Assembly (NCBI RefSeq): GCF_036346855.1
Contig: NZ_CP107841.1
Location: 9,924,001 to 9,988,000 of the forward strand
Reading direction: 5' to 3'
Source: Streptomyces europaeiscabiei
Lineage (GTDB): Bacteria > Actinomycetota > Actinomycetes > Streptomycetales > Streptomycetaceae
Length of the DNA: 64,000 nt
The first letter of the stretch is position 1, and each line of letters starts with the position of its first letter. The translations under genes and the position numbers were made by a program. Of this stretch, positions 17,213-26,544 are shown in pieces. The notes beneath the pieces are model-generated. The model made no database searches, was not told where the DNA came from, and saw nothing but the letters and a program-made list of their open reading frames with translations.

Positions 17213-19510
17213 GTGGGACAGCTGGTCCGCTCTGCGGCGTACCTGGATCCGGAATCATCCGTGGAAGCGAGGATCGAGGATCTGCTGTCACGGATGACCC
17301 TGCCGGAGAAGGTCGGGCAGCTGCTGATGCTCGACGCACAACACGGGGACCTGGCCGACATCGTGTCGGCCAAACTCGCCGGATCGGTCCTGCACGTGTC
17401 TCCCGAGCTGATGCCGCAGGCCATGGAACTGGCCGGGCGGACACGGCTCGGCATTCCGTTGCTGACAGCCGACGACGGCATCCACGGCCACTCGTTCTGG
17501 CCGGGCGCCACCATCTTCCCGACACAGCTGGCCATGGCCTGCACCTGGGACCCCTCCTTGCTCCACCGGGTGGCACGCGTGGCCGCGACGGAGATCGCGG
17601 CGACCGGAATCCACGGGACGTTCTCCCCGGTGCTGTGCATCACCCGGGACCTGCGCTGGGGCCGGATCAACGAGACGTTCGGCGAGGACCCGTTCCTGAT
17701 CGGTGAACTCGGGGCGGCGATGGTGCGCGGCTATCAGGGCGAGGGCCTCAGCGACCCGACCGCCGTGCTGGCGTACGCCAAGCACTTCGCGGGCTACTCC
17801 GAAACCATGGGCGGGCGCGACGCGAGCGAAGCCGATCTCAGCCCGCGCAAGCTGCGCTCGTGGTTCCTGCCCCCGTTCGAGCAGGCGGTCCGGGCCGGCT
17901 GCCGCGGCTTCATGCTCGGGTACCAGTCGATCGACGGCGTGCCCATCACCGCGAACCAGTGGCTGATCAACGATGTGCTCAAGGGCGAGTGGGGCTTCAC
18001 CGGGACGCTGGTGACCGACTGGGACAACGTCGGCCGGATGGTCTACGACCAGCGAACCTGCGCCGACCACGTCGAGGCGGCGGCGGTCGCCGTCAACTCC
18101 GGGAACGACCTCATCATGGCCACGCCGCAGTTCTTCGAGGGCGCGCAGGAGGCGGTCGCCCGCGGCCTGGTCGAGGAGAAACAGATCGATGACGCGGTAC
18201 GGCGGGTTCTGCGGCTGAAGTTCGAGCTCGGACTCTTCGAGGACCCCCGCACCCCCGACCCCGAACGGCAGGCGCAGGTGATCGGCTGCCGCACCCACGC
18301 CGACCTCAACCTCGAAACAGCCCGTCGTTCCCTGGTGCTGCTGCGCAACGAGGGCATCCTGCCCTTCGAGGGCGGGCTGACCTCGGACGGAACCGGCCGC
18401 GCCGGGGGCCAGGGCACCCCGCGGACGATCGCGGTCATCGGCCCCAACGCCGACAGCCCGGAAGCCATGCTCGGCGACTGGGCGGGCGCCACCGGCCAGG
18501 TCCCGTGGATGCCCGAAGGCCATCCCCGCGAGACGGTGGAGACGGTGCTCGACGGCCTTCGCGCCGTCGCACCCGCCGACTGGACCGTCGCGCACGCCCG
18601 CGGAGCCGACATCGCAAGCCCCGCCCACGCCCCCGAGTGGTCCACCGGGCCAGACGGCCAGCCGCTGCCGCCCGTTTTCACCCCCGCCCCGGTCGATCAG
18701 GCGCAGCTTCGGGAGGCTGTCGCCGCAGCAGCGGCCGCCGACTACGCCGTCGTGGTCGTGGGGGACAGCATCGCCCTCACGGGCGAGACGCGCTCGACGG
18801 CCACGCTCGACCTCCAAGGAAGCCAGATCGCTCTGCTGGACGCGGTCGCCGCCACCGGCACCCCCGTGATCGTCGTACTGGTCCAGTCGAAGCCGAGCGC
18901 TCTCCCGGAGTCGGCACTGAACGCGGCAGCACTCATCGAGGCGTTCAACCCGGGCATGCGCGGTGGCCGCGCGATCGCCGAACTCCTCCTCGGCCTCGTC
19001 GAACCCAGCGGCCGGCTCCCGGTCTCCTTCGCCCGCCACGTCGGGCAGCAACCGGTCTTCTACAACCAGGTGCGAGGCCAGCACGGGGAGCGCTACGCGG
19101 ACCTCACCCAAGACCCGTTGTTCGCGTTCGGCGAGGGCCTCACCTACACCACCGTCACCTACTCCGACCTCGTCGTGCACGCTCCGGACGTCCCCGTCGA
19201 CGGCACCGTCGACGCCACGGTGCGCCTCACCAACAGCGGCAGCCGTCCGGCTCTGGAAACGGTCCAGGCGTACATCAGCGACCTGACCACCAGCGTCACC
19301 TGGGCCGAGCAGGAGCTGATGGGATTCACCCAGGTCTCCATCCCTCCCGGCGAAAGCCTGGACGTCCACCTCGGCATCCCTGCCGCGCAGTGCTCACTCG
19401 TCACGGCCGACAACCGCCGAGTGGTCGAAGCAGGTGAGTTCATGCTCCGCGTCGGCCCCAGCTCACGGCGGGAGCACCAGCTGAGCGCGGGATTCCGCAT
19501 CCGGACCTGA
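17213..19510 (+). CDS. GH3 beta-glucosidase/exo-glycosidase (cytoplasmic)
   Basis: The 765-residue protein has no signal peptide. The GH3 TIM barrel shows LTADDGIHGHSFWPGATIFP, RDLRWGRINETFGEDPFLIG, AYAKHFAGYSE and the nucleophile context TLVTDWDNV (Asp269). It is followed by the alpha/beta sandwich (IAVIGPNADS, DYAVVVVGDSIALTGE) and a C-terminal fibronectin-like domain. GTG at 17213 is chosen because TTGGAG lies 6 nt upstream; the frame to 17144 runs through a spacer with no site. It probably hydrolyses imported beta-linked gluco-oligosaccharides, so the locus may not be for fructan alone. About 187 bases separate it from the permeases. Confidence 0.88.
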   Translation: MGQLVRSAAYLDPESSVEARIEDLLSRMTLPEKVGQLLMLDAQHGDLADIVSAKLAGSVLHVSPELMPQAMELAGRTRLGIPLLTADDGIHGHSFWPGATIFPTQLAMACTWDPSLLHRVARVAATEIAATGIHGTFSPVLCITRDLRWGRINETFGEDPFLIGELGAAMVRGYQGEGLSDPTAVLAYAKHFAGYSETMGGRDASEADLSPRKLRSWFLPPFEQAVRAGCRGFMLGYQSIDGVPITANQWLINDVLKGEWGFTGTLVTDWDNVGRMVYDQRTCADHVEAAAVAVNSGNDLIMATPQFFEGAQEAVARGLVEEKQIDDAVRRVLRLKFELGLFEDPRTPDPERQAQVIGCRTHADLNLETARRSLVLLRNEGILPFEGGLTSDGTGRAGGQGTPRTIAVIGPNADSPEAMLGDWAGATGQVPWMPEGHPRETVETVLDGLRAVAPADWTVAHARGADIASPAHAPEWSTGPDGQPLPPVFTPAPVDQAQLREAVAAAAAADYAVVVVGDSIALTGETRSTATLDLQGSQIALLDAVAATGTPVIVVLVQSKPSALPESALNAAALIEAFNPGMRGGRAIAELLLGLVEPSGRLPVSFARHVGQQPVFYNQVRGQHGERYADLTQDPLFAFGEGLTYTTVTYSDLVVHAPDVPVDGTVDATVRLTNSGSRPALETVQAYISDLTTSVTWAEQELMGFTQVSIPPGESLDVHLGIPAAQCSLVTADNRRVVEAGEFMLRVGPSSRREHQLSAGFRIRT

Positions 19511-19627
19511 AGCCCTCAACCGGGCCTGAAGACCCCCGCCCCGTCGGCCCGCCGCCCCGCGAACCAGAGGGCCGGCGGGGCGGGACCCATCCGACCCGGC
19601 CGCTCTGACATACGGAAAGGCACGCGT

Positions 19628-21100
19628 GTGTCCACCTCACCCCGCGATCCGCACCACCCCGTCGCGCACCTGCGCCCGCCCCGCAACTGGATCAACGACC
19701 CCAACGGGCTGGTCTTCCACGACGGCTACTACCACGTGTGCTACCAGTACAACCCGTCCGGAGCGACCCACGCGAACATGCACTGGGGCCACTTCCGCAG
19801 CCCCGACCTGCTGACCTGGGAGCCGCTGCCGATCGCCCTGTCCCCGAACCCCGACGGCGTGGACGCCGACGGCTGCTTCTCCGGCAACGCCGTCTCCGAC
19901 GGCGACCGGCTGGTCGCCTTCTACTCCGCGCACCGCGAGGACCGCTCGTTCCAGCACCAGCCGGTCACCTGCGCCATTTCCCACGACGGCGGCAACAGCT
20001 TCCGCCCGCGCGGCGAACTGCTCATCCCCGAGCTGCCCGAGGGCTGCGCCATGTACCGCGACCCGTACGTCTGGCAGGACGGCGACGGCCGGCGGATGCT
20101 GGTCGGCGCCGCCCTCGCGGACGGCCGCGCCGCCGCCCTTCTCTACGACTCACCCGACCTGGAGAACTGGACCTACCGGGGGCCCTTCGCGGCCCGCCGT
20201 CCGGAGCCCATCGGTGGTACCGACCTGCTCACCGGCGAGGGCTGGGAATGCCCCCAATACCTCCCGGCAGCCGACGGACCCGGCGCCCTCATCGTCAGCA
20301 CCTGGACCGAACCCACCGGTCCGCAGAGGGTCGCGGCCCTGATCGGCGAAGAACATGACGGCCACTTCGAGGCCGGCCCAGCGGTACTCGCCGACCACGG
20401 CCCCGACTGCTACGCGCCCGCTCTCCTGCGCGCACCGGGAAACCGGTGGCTGCTGTGGGGCTGGTCATGGGAAGCCCGCGACGAAGCCTGGGCCGTCGCG
20501 GACGGATGGGCCGGCGTCCTCACCCTGCCCCGCGAGATCCATGTCCACGGCGACGGCACACTGCGCCAGCAGCCCGCCACCGAACTGCTCGCCCTGCGCG
20601 GCGAACACACCATCCACGCCGAAGGCGCGACGCACGGCCCGCAGCCGGTGGACCTCGGCAGCGTGGGCCGCGCCTTCGACCTGACGGCCCGTCTGGAGCC
20701 GACCGGAAACGCCGGTCTGCGGCTGCTCACCACCCCGGACGGCTCCGAGTACCTCGACATCCGCCTCGATGCCGACGCGGGCGAACTGGTCGTCGACCGT
20801 GACCACGCCTCACTGGATACTCGGGCCCGCGGCGGCTCCTACCGGATGCCCTGCCCCATTGGTCAGGCGGTCGAGCTGCGCGTGGTCGTCGACCACTCCA
20901 TCGCCGAAATCTTCCTGACCACCACCGGCCAGGTCCTCACCCTGCGCTTCTACCCCACAGGGCAGAGCCCGTGGCGACTTCAGGCCCGCACCGCCCCGGG
21001 TACGCGCCTCGGCTTCGCGGTCGACGCGTGGGAGCTGCACCCGCTCGTGATCAAGGAGCCGAGCACCGGCGCCGCAGAGCCGGCTCCGGCGGCGCCGTAG
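19628..21100 (+). CDS. GH32 fructosidase (sucrose-6-P hydrolase/beta-fructosidase type), cytoplasmic
   Basis: The 490-residue protein has no signal peptide. It carries the GH32 triad: nucleophile Asp in NWINDPNG (residues 20-27), YRDPYV and acid/base Glu in WECPQYLP. A C-terminal beta-sandwich ending near residue 470 and an Ala/Pro-rich tail follow. It should release fructose from short fructo-oligosaccharides brought in by the importer, while the secreted GH32 at 9301 does the extracellular step. GTG at 19628 follows GGAAAGG; GTG 19626 is out of frame. It forms a co-directional cluster with GH3 and GH30. Confidence 0.88.
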   Translation: MSTSPRDPHHPVAHLRPPRNWINDPNGLVFHDGYYHVCYQYNPSGATHANMHWGHFRSPDLLTWEPLPIALSPNPDGVDADGCFSGNAVSDGDRLVAFYSAHREDRSFQHQPVTCAISHDGGNSFRPRGELLIPELPEGCAMYRDPYVWQDGDGRRMLVGAALADGRAAALLYDSPDLENWTYRGPFAARRPEPIGGTDLLTGEGWECPQYLPAADGPGALIVSTWTEPTGPQRVAALIGEEHDGHFEAGPAVLADHGPDCYAPALLRAPGNRWLLWGWSWEARDEAWAVADGWAGVLTLPREIHVHGDGTLRQQPATELLALRGEHTIHAEGATHGPQPVDLGSVGRAFDLTARLEPTGNAGLRLLTTPDGSEYLDIRLDADAGELVVDRDHASLDTRARGGSYRMPCPIGQAVELRVVVDHSIAEIFLTTTGQVLTLRFYPTGQSPWRLQARTAPGTRLGFAVDAWELHPLVIKEPSTGAAEPAPAAP

Positions 21101-21190
21101 AACCGACTCCAACCGGTCGATCCCCCACCTCGGCAATGTCCCACCCGCTCTCCCAAGTACTGAACAAGCAGGTCCGAAGGAGGATCTTCC

Positions 21191-24127
21191 ATGAGCTCAT
21201 ACGGTCTCGGACGACGCCAGTTCCTGGCCACCGCCGTCGGTGTCGCCGCCGCCTGGACCTCGGTTTCCGGCAACGCCATCGCCGCCCCGCAACCGAAGCA
21301 GACCGCACGCGGCAGTTCCGTCCGCGTGTGGCTGACGGACGTATCGGCCGACAAGCGGGTCGCCGGCCAGGACGATGTGCTGTTCAAGGCGAAGAGAACG
21401 GCCAACCCGCTCACGATCAAGATCGACGACAGCGTCAAGTACCAGAAGGTCCACGGCTTCGGCGCGGCCATGACCGACTCCTCCGCCTGGCTCATCGACA
21501 AGCTGTCCACCGCCGAGCGGACCAAGCTGATGAAGAAGCTGTTCGATCCCTCGAAGGGAATCGGCCTCAGTCTGCTCCGCTCCCCGATGGGCGCCACGGA
21601 CTTCAACGCGTCCGGGAACTACTCCTACGACGACATGCCCGCCGGTCAATCGGACCCGACGCTGTCCGACTTCTCCATCCAGCACGACGTGCCGTACATC
21701 ATTCCGGCCTTGCGGCAGGCCCTCTCACTCAACCCGTCCATCAAGATCATGGCCAACCCGTGGAGCCCACCAGGCTGGATGAAGACCTCCGACTCCATGA
21801 TCGGAGGCACCCTCAAGAGCGAGTACACCTCCGCGCTCGCCGACTACTTCGTCAAGTTCATCCAGGCCTGTGGCGAAGCCGGCGTACCCATCTCCTACAT
21901 TTCCCCGCAGAACGAACCCATGGGTACACCCACCTGGCCCGGAATGTTCCTGTCCGCGTACCAGGAAGCGGAGTTGATCCAGGAGATCGGCAAGGCGTTC
22001 GAAGCCAACGGAATCTCCACGAAGATCCTGGCCTGGGACCACAACTGGGACGTGCCCTCGTATCCGGAGACGATCTTCAGCGACCCTGCAGCCTCCAAGT
22101 ACACCGCGGGAACCGGGTGGCACATCTACAGCGGCAACCCGAAGTACCAGACAGTGGTCCACAACGACTACCCGAGCAAGGAAACGTTCATCACGGAAGC
22201 CACCGGAGGCGTTTGGCAGGACAGCGACCAGACGGCGTTCAGTGAAGCCTTGGGTACGTGGATCATCAACGGCACGCGCAACTGGGCGAACGGGGTGATG
22301 CTGTGGAACATCGCACTCGACCCCGATCGGGGCCCGCTCAACAGTGACACCGCCGGTATACCCATGCTGCGGGGCCTGCTCACGATCGACCCGGCCGACG
22401 GACGGGTGACCTACAACGTGGACTACCACGCCCTCGCTCACGCCAGCAGGTTCGTCAAGCCCGGAGCACGTCGGATCTACTCGAACACCTTCGGCGAAGG
22501 AAGCGTAGAGAACGTCGCGTTCCAGAACCCGGACGGATCGAAGGTCCTGATCGCCCACAACTCGGGGAGCGCGGCGAAAACCTTCAGCGTCGCGGACGGG
22601 ACACACTCGTTCGACTACACCCTGAACGCCGGCGACGCCGTCACCTTCACGTACTCCGGACCTGCGCAGAGCGGCCGTACTCCCGCAGCGACCAAGGTCT
22701 CGGACCCGACACACGACTTCACCTTCAAGTCGGCATCCGGCCCGGTCACCGTCACGTACGACCCGGCACTGCTGCCCTACCAGAACTCCGTCCGCACCGG
22801 AAACAAGCTGGTCACGTACTCCCTGCCGATCGGAGCTTCCGTCCGGACGACGGGAAGGGCGCTGAGCCGCAGCAAGTGGACCGCTACGGCTTCGGCGCAG
22901 GCGGATTGGGGGGTGGCCGCGAACGCGATCGACGGCGACATCGACACGCGGTGGAATCTCGGGCACGGACCCACGAGCGGCGACTGGTTCCAGATCGACC
23001 TGGGGAGCCCCACGAGCTTCAACAAAATCGTCATCGACACCGGCGTGAACAACTCGTTCGACTACGTCACCAAGTATCAGATCTACGTTTCGGACGACGG
23101 TGCCGATTGGGGCAGCGCGATTGCGAGCGGCAGCGGAGGCATCGGCAAGATAGCCGTCACGTTGCCGACCCGAACGGCACAGCACATTCGCGTCGTCAGT
23201 ACCGCGGCCTCCGGCTTCTGGTGGTCCATCGGCGACATCGAGGTGTACGGGTCCGCGCGTGGAACCGGCTCGATCACGGCTCCGGCAGCGGTATCCAACG
23301 GCCTCCAGTTGAAGAACTGGACCAGCAAGGAAGGGGAGCAGGTCACCGCAGTATTCAACGGGACCACCGACAGCAAGAGCTTCAAGATATCCACCGACGG
23401 CTCGTACACGTATACGCTGCCAAGCGGCACCTCGGCGATGTTCACCACCAAGAAGCTGTCGAGCTTCCCATCGCCGGCCTTCAGCGATCTGAAGCCGGGT
23501 CAAGGCATGCCGCGCTCCAAGTTCATGATTCGCGGCTCTGGTTTCGGCGATGCACAGGGGCTGGGCACGGTGTATTTCGGATCGAGCTATGCCGAAATAG
23601 ACACCTGGTTGGACACGAGCATCAGCGCCTACGTTCCGAAGGGACTTCCGGCGGGGAAGGTCACGGTTTCCGTGAAGGGGGCCAGCGGAGCAGACGCAGG
23701 ACGATCATCGTTCGAGGTCATCGATCTAGGTTCTGCACTGCCGCGGACGGGCTGGACCGCAAAGGCTTCGGACGCGAGTCAGTGGGATGCGCCCGGAAAC
23801 ATGCTCGATGGCAATTCCGACACCCGGTACAGCTCCGGAACAGGGCAGTACGACGGCCTCTGGATCCAAGTGGACATGGGGCAGACTCAGGCCTTCGACA
23901 GGATCGTGCTGGATGTCGGCGGCAGCGTCAGTGACTATGCGCGGAGCGCAGACGTATACGTATCCACGGATGGAACCGACTGGACCAAGGTCTCTTCCGT
24001 GGCGGACGGCCAACGAGTCCACCTGATCTCCTTCCCGACGCAGACGGCTCGCCACATCAAAATCGTCAACACCGGCAACGTTGCGCGTAGCTGGTGGTCA
24101 GTCGCAGAATTCAACGTCTACAACTGA
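21191..24127 (+). CDS. secreted multidomain GH30 glycosidase with two F5/8C-like carbohydrate modules
   Basis: The 978-residue protein begins with a Tat signal (GRRQFLATAVGVAAA). The GH30 catalytic domain (about 50-490) shows VHGFGAAMTDSSAW, NPWSPPGWMKTS, acid/base Glu in SPQNEPMG and nucleophile Glu in FITEATGG. Then come a linker domain, a discoidin/F5/8C-like module (about 556-690), a small beta domain, an IPT/TIG-like domain (about 770-840, FMIRGSGFGDAQGLGTVYFG) and a second discoidin-like module to the end. GH30 includes endo-beta-1,6-glucanases and glucosylceramidase-like enzymes; beta-1,6-glucan is the favoured substrate. GGAGG precedes the ATG. Base composition drops to about 53 percent GC near 23581-23640, unlike the neighbours, hinting at transfer. 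Confidence 0.85.
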   Translation: MSSYGLGRRQFLATAVGVAAAWTSVSGNAIAAPQPKQTARGSSVRVWLTDVSADKRVAGQDDVLFKAKRTANPLTIKIDDSVKYQKVHGFGAAMTDSSAWLIDKLSTAERTKLMKKLFDPSKGIGLSLLRSPMGATDFNASGNYSYDDMPAGQSDPTLSDFSIQHDVPYIIPALRQALSLNPSIKIMANPWSPPGWMKTSDSMIGGTLKSEYTSALADYFVKFIQACGEAGVPISYISPQNEPMGTPTWPGMFLSAYQEAELIQEIGKAFEANGISTKILAWDHNWDVPSYPETIFSDPAASKYTAGTGWHIYSGNPKYQTVVHNDYPSKETFITEATGGVWQDSDQTAFSEALGTWIINGTRNWANGVMLWNIALDPDRGPLNSDTAGIPMLRGLLTIDPADGRVTYNVDYHALAHASRFVKPGARRIYSNTFGEGSVENVAFQNPDGSKVLIAHNSGSAAKTFSVADGTHSFDYTLNAGDAVTFTYSGPAQSGRTPAATKVSDPTHDFTFKSASGPVTVTYDPALLPYQNSVRTGNKLVTYSLPIGASVRTTGRALSRSKWTATASAQADWGVAANAIDGDIDTRWNLGHGPTSGDWFQIDLGSPTSFNKIVIDTGVNNSFDYVTKYQIYVSDDGADWGSAIASGSGGIGKIAVTLPTRTAQHIRVVSTAASGFWWSIGDIEVYGSARGTGSITAPAAVSNGLQLKNWTSKEGEQVTAVFNGTTDSKSFKISTDGSYTYTLPSGTSAMFTTKKLSSFPSPAFSDLKPGQGMPRSKFMIRGSGFGDAQGLGTVYFGSSYAEIDTWLDTSISAYVPKGLPAGKVTVSVKGASGADAGRSSFEVIDLGSALPRTGWTAKASDASQWDAPGNMLDGNSDTRYSSGTGQYDGLWIQVDMGQTQAFDRIVLDVGGSVSDYARSADVYVSTDGTDWTKVSSVADGQRVHLISFPTQTARHIKIVNTGNVARSWWSVAEFNVYN

Positions 24128-24175
24128 CCCCGGCTTTCCTGTAGGGCGACCGTCGACCTTTGCCCCCGGCGCAGA

Positions 24176-24242
24176 GGAAGTGCCTCTTGTCGGCGGGAAC
24201 AGGGAGTGCTGATGTCCTTGTTCCCGTGGACGAGGCACTTCC
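24176..24242. terminator. 67-nt near-perfect hairpin downstream of GH30
   Basis: The outer arms 24176-24186 and 24232-24242 pair perfectly over 11 bp. The inner arms 24194-24205 and 24215-24226 pair 11 of 12 with one G-T. It begins 48 bases after the GH30 stop, so a terminator role fits. The long two-part stem is larger than usual, and a small dispersed repeat or IS-related palindrome is also possible. Confidence 0.55.
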
Positions 24243-24284
24243 GGGTGCCCGTGGCGACTTCGAGCCCGCAGCGCACCGAGTACG

Positions 24285-24660
24285 CGCATCGGCTATGCCG
24301 TCGACATCCGCGTTGCCGGACAGCAACAGGCCCACGACGGGTTCGCCGAACCCGACCCGGCCGTGGTCGACGAACCCATCAGCGGGTCGTGCCCAAAGGT
24401 CTTCTTCCAGGTCGCGGCGGCGTCCTGCTTCTCGGAGTGCGCCAGGACGAGGGCGCCATCCAGGGTCCACGATCACATGCTCACCCGCGTCCGGCGCCGC
24501 TTCACCGGCCAACCGCCAGACACAGTCGCGCACTTCGGCGCGGGCGGTGCGCAGCGCGGCCAGGGCCCGCTGCCCGCGCCGACGACAGCTTGCTCATCAG
24601 TCGGCCGTGTTCGGGTCGGAGGCCACCCGCCCCGAACACGGCCACCAAGGACCTCGACAA
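24285..24660 (-). pseudogene. IS1380-family transposase relic (frameshifted, truncated)
   Basis: Reading the minus strand in shifting frames recovers transposase segments in the right order: ALRTARAEVRDCVWRLAGEA then APDAG, a motif VIVD, then in another frame LDGALVLAHSEKQDAAATWK and KTFGHDPLMG, and in a third frame FVDHGRVGFGEPVVGLLLSG then NAD. The AHSEK and GFVDHG blocks are typical of IS1380-type DDE transposases. At least two single-base frame changes and loss of both ends make it non-functional. The limits given are approximate. Confidence 0.65.
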
Positions 24661-24686
24661 TCCTCATTCTTGCTGGTCAGAGGGGA

Positions 24687-24743
24687 TTCTAGTTTGTCTG
24701 ACCGTCCGTCGGACATACGCTGCCTGAAAGCGTGAAACTAGAA
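24687..24743. repeat. inverted repeat TTCTAGTTT / AAACTAGAA
   Basis: Perfect 9-bp arms at 24687-24695 and 24735-24743 enclose 39 bases that contain an imperfect palindrome (TGTCTGACCGTCCGTCGGACA region). It lies between the transposase relic and a decayed zinc-ribbon gene. It may be a relic operator (TetR-like) or an insertion border; neither can be shown. Confidence 0.35.
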
Positions 24744-24838
24744 GGACAGGGCTCGCTGGGGCCACCTGTCGATCCTCACGGGGGACAACTGCAGATCCTC
24801 GCAGCTCGCCGACCTCATCGACGCCCGAGGGCACGGGG

Positions 24839-25195
24839 TCACCTATCGATCGAAGTCACATCCCGGGCCTGCCGCTCCAGGAACTTGATCAGCCTGACCT
24901 CGCTCCGTACGAGGCGTTCTCGCTCGTCGTCGGGCAACGAGGCCGACGGGTCGACGATGACCTGTGTGCGGGGCACATGGACCATCGAGCCGCAGTAGAT
25001 CCGGCAGCCGGTACACCACGCGAGCCCGATGCAGCGCTCGAACCAGGCGGACTCGGGCGGGTAGAAGCGATACTTGTACGAGCGGACGGGCGTCCGGCAG
25101 TCGGCACAGACCCGCCGGTCCCCGTCGACGACCGTGTCCCAGGTCGCGACCTTTCGCCAGATCAGCCGCTCGTTGTGTGCTCTTCAAGTCGTCAT
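24839..25195 (-). pseudogene. small cysteine-rich (zinc-ribbon-like) protein gene interrupted by TGA at codon 4
   Basis: One frame runs from ATG at 25195 to the stop at 24839-24841 and would encode 118 residues. The fourth codon (25184-25186) is TGA. The remainder reads RLIWRKVATWDTVVDGDRRV then CADC, RSYKYRFYPPESAWFERCIG then LAWCTGCRIYCGSMVHVP, and a charged helical tail. Two CxxC pairs (CADC, CTGC) suggest zinc binding. The coding quality after the TGA is good, so the stop may be a recent nonsense mutation, a sequence error, or translation may start downstream at CTG. The function is unknown. Confidence 0.6.
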
Positions 25196-25304
25196 GCCGA
25201 CCATAGTCCCCCATGACCAGGGCCACACGGGAGCGGTTTACGCGTGCTGACGGACCTGGCGGTCCTGAGGTGTCCGGGGGTCATGAGCCCTCGCCGCGAA
25301 GGCG

Positions 25305-25607
25305 TCAGACCTCCCGGCCGAGGAGCACGGCGCGGGATCCCGGGGCGAAGCCCGCGAAGGACTGCTCCCAGGACTCGCCGGGCCAGTGATAGGTCACGCG
25401 GCCCTCCGAGGGCCGGTAGTGGGCGGTGTAGACCGTGCCCAGCCCCTCGTCGTACGCGTACTGGTACAGCGGCGGCGTCAGCATGGCTGCAACGTCCGTG
25501 CCCATGGCGCGATCGGCGCAGGCCGTGGTGCCGGGGGCGCGGTTCACGCCATGGCCCCGGCCTGCGCTGACGACGACCGGACGGGAGCCGTGCCGTGAGT
25601 GGTGCAT
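25305..25607 (-). pseudogene. C-terminal fragment resembling a C45-type acyltransferase/hydrolase
   Basis: The frame ends with a convincing segment: GVNRAPGTTACADRAMGTDV, then PLYQYAYDEGLGTVYTAHYR, then PSEGRVTYHWPGESWEQSFA. This pattern resembles the C-terminus of penicillin acyltransferase-like (peptidase C45) proteins. No N-terminal catalytic part with its cysteine is found upstream on the minus strand, so only about 75 residues of the original gene remain. The family call is tentative. Confidence 0.4.
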
Positions 25608-25808
25608 GGCCCGGACGCCGGACGCCGGACGACATCCGTGGCCGACCGGTGGCGTACCTGCGAGGGTCCGAGGTGGTGATGGGCTCGCCCGGCAGATGGC
25701 GGCTCAGCTCCATCCGGGCCGGGGAGTCGAGTGCCGTCAGCCGGTGGTGCGAATCCCGCAGGGTCGGCTCCCCGGCCGACGCCGTAACCGTTCCCTGGGC
25801 CCGACCCG

Positions 25809-26471
25809 TTACGCGGCGAGCGCGGCCGGTTCGCCGAGGTGGGCGGCCGCTGTGCGCCAGGCGGCCGTCACCGCGGCGTGTGCCTGCTCCGTGTTCGTGG
25901 AGTGGTCGCCGGTGAGGGTGAGCGGTGCTCCGACGTGGACGTGCAGATCGGGGCGGCGCAGCGGGGCGGTGACCAGCCCCGCGAGTTGCTTGGCCGTGCT
26001 TCCCGAGGTGACCCGGCGTGCCCCTGCCTGGCCGACCGGGACGACGGGTGCGCCGGTGCGTTCGGCGAGCCGGGCCAGGCCGCTGCGGAATGCTCCGGGC
26101 GCGGCTTCGGCGGAGTCCTTGCGCAGTGGGATCCCGCCCTCGGCGTAGATGAGGACCGTCCGGCCCTCCGCCAGCGCGTCGGCGGCGAGGTCGAGCGCGT
26201 CGGCGGCGCGCGGGTCGCCGCGGTACACGGGGACGTACCCCTCGCGGGCGAGCGCACGGCCGAGCAGGGGGATGCGCCACAGGCCCGCGGCGCCCATGGC
26301 GACCGGCTGGACGCCGAGGCGGTGCAGCGCGGCGAGAACGATGGCGGGATCGGCGAGCGAGGTGTGGTTCGCGGCGACGATGCTGCCCGGCGCCACTGCG
26401 GATCCGGCGTCGACGGTCACCGTGAGACGGCCGACGGTGGGTACCAGGACGTCGGCGAGGCGGCTGAACAT
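25809..26471 (-). CDS. 1-acyl-sn-glycerol-3-phosphate acyltransferase (PlsC family)
   Basis: The 220-residue protein has the acyltransferase HX4D motif NHTSLAD (about residues 35-41), a glycine-rich substrate block (GYVPVYRGD) and YAEGGIPLRKD in the place of the usual FPEGTRS motif. PlsC enzymes acylate lysophosphatidic acid at the membrane in phospholipid synthesis; the degenerate third motif suggests a different acceptor is possible. ATG at 26471 follows GGGAG. It is the only apparently intact gene between 24128 and 27265, amid relics. Confidence 0.8.
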   Translation of the reverse strand: MFSRLADVLVPTVGRLTVTVDAGSAVAPGSIVAANHTSLADPAIVLAALHRLGVQPVAMGAAGLWRIPLLGRALAREGYVPVYRGDPRAADALDLAADALAEGRTVLIYAEGGIPLRKDSAEAAPGAFRSGLARLAERTGAPVVPVGQAGARRVTSGSTAKQLAGLVTAPLRRPDLHVHVGAPLTLTGDHSTNTEQAHAAVTAAWRTAAAHLGEPAALAA

Positions 26472-26544
26472 GGGATCTCCCGGGCTTGGCGAGGCAGATC
26501 CCCATCGTCGGCGTGCTCGCCGCGCGGATCCTGAGTGTTCGTAC

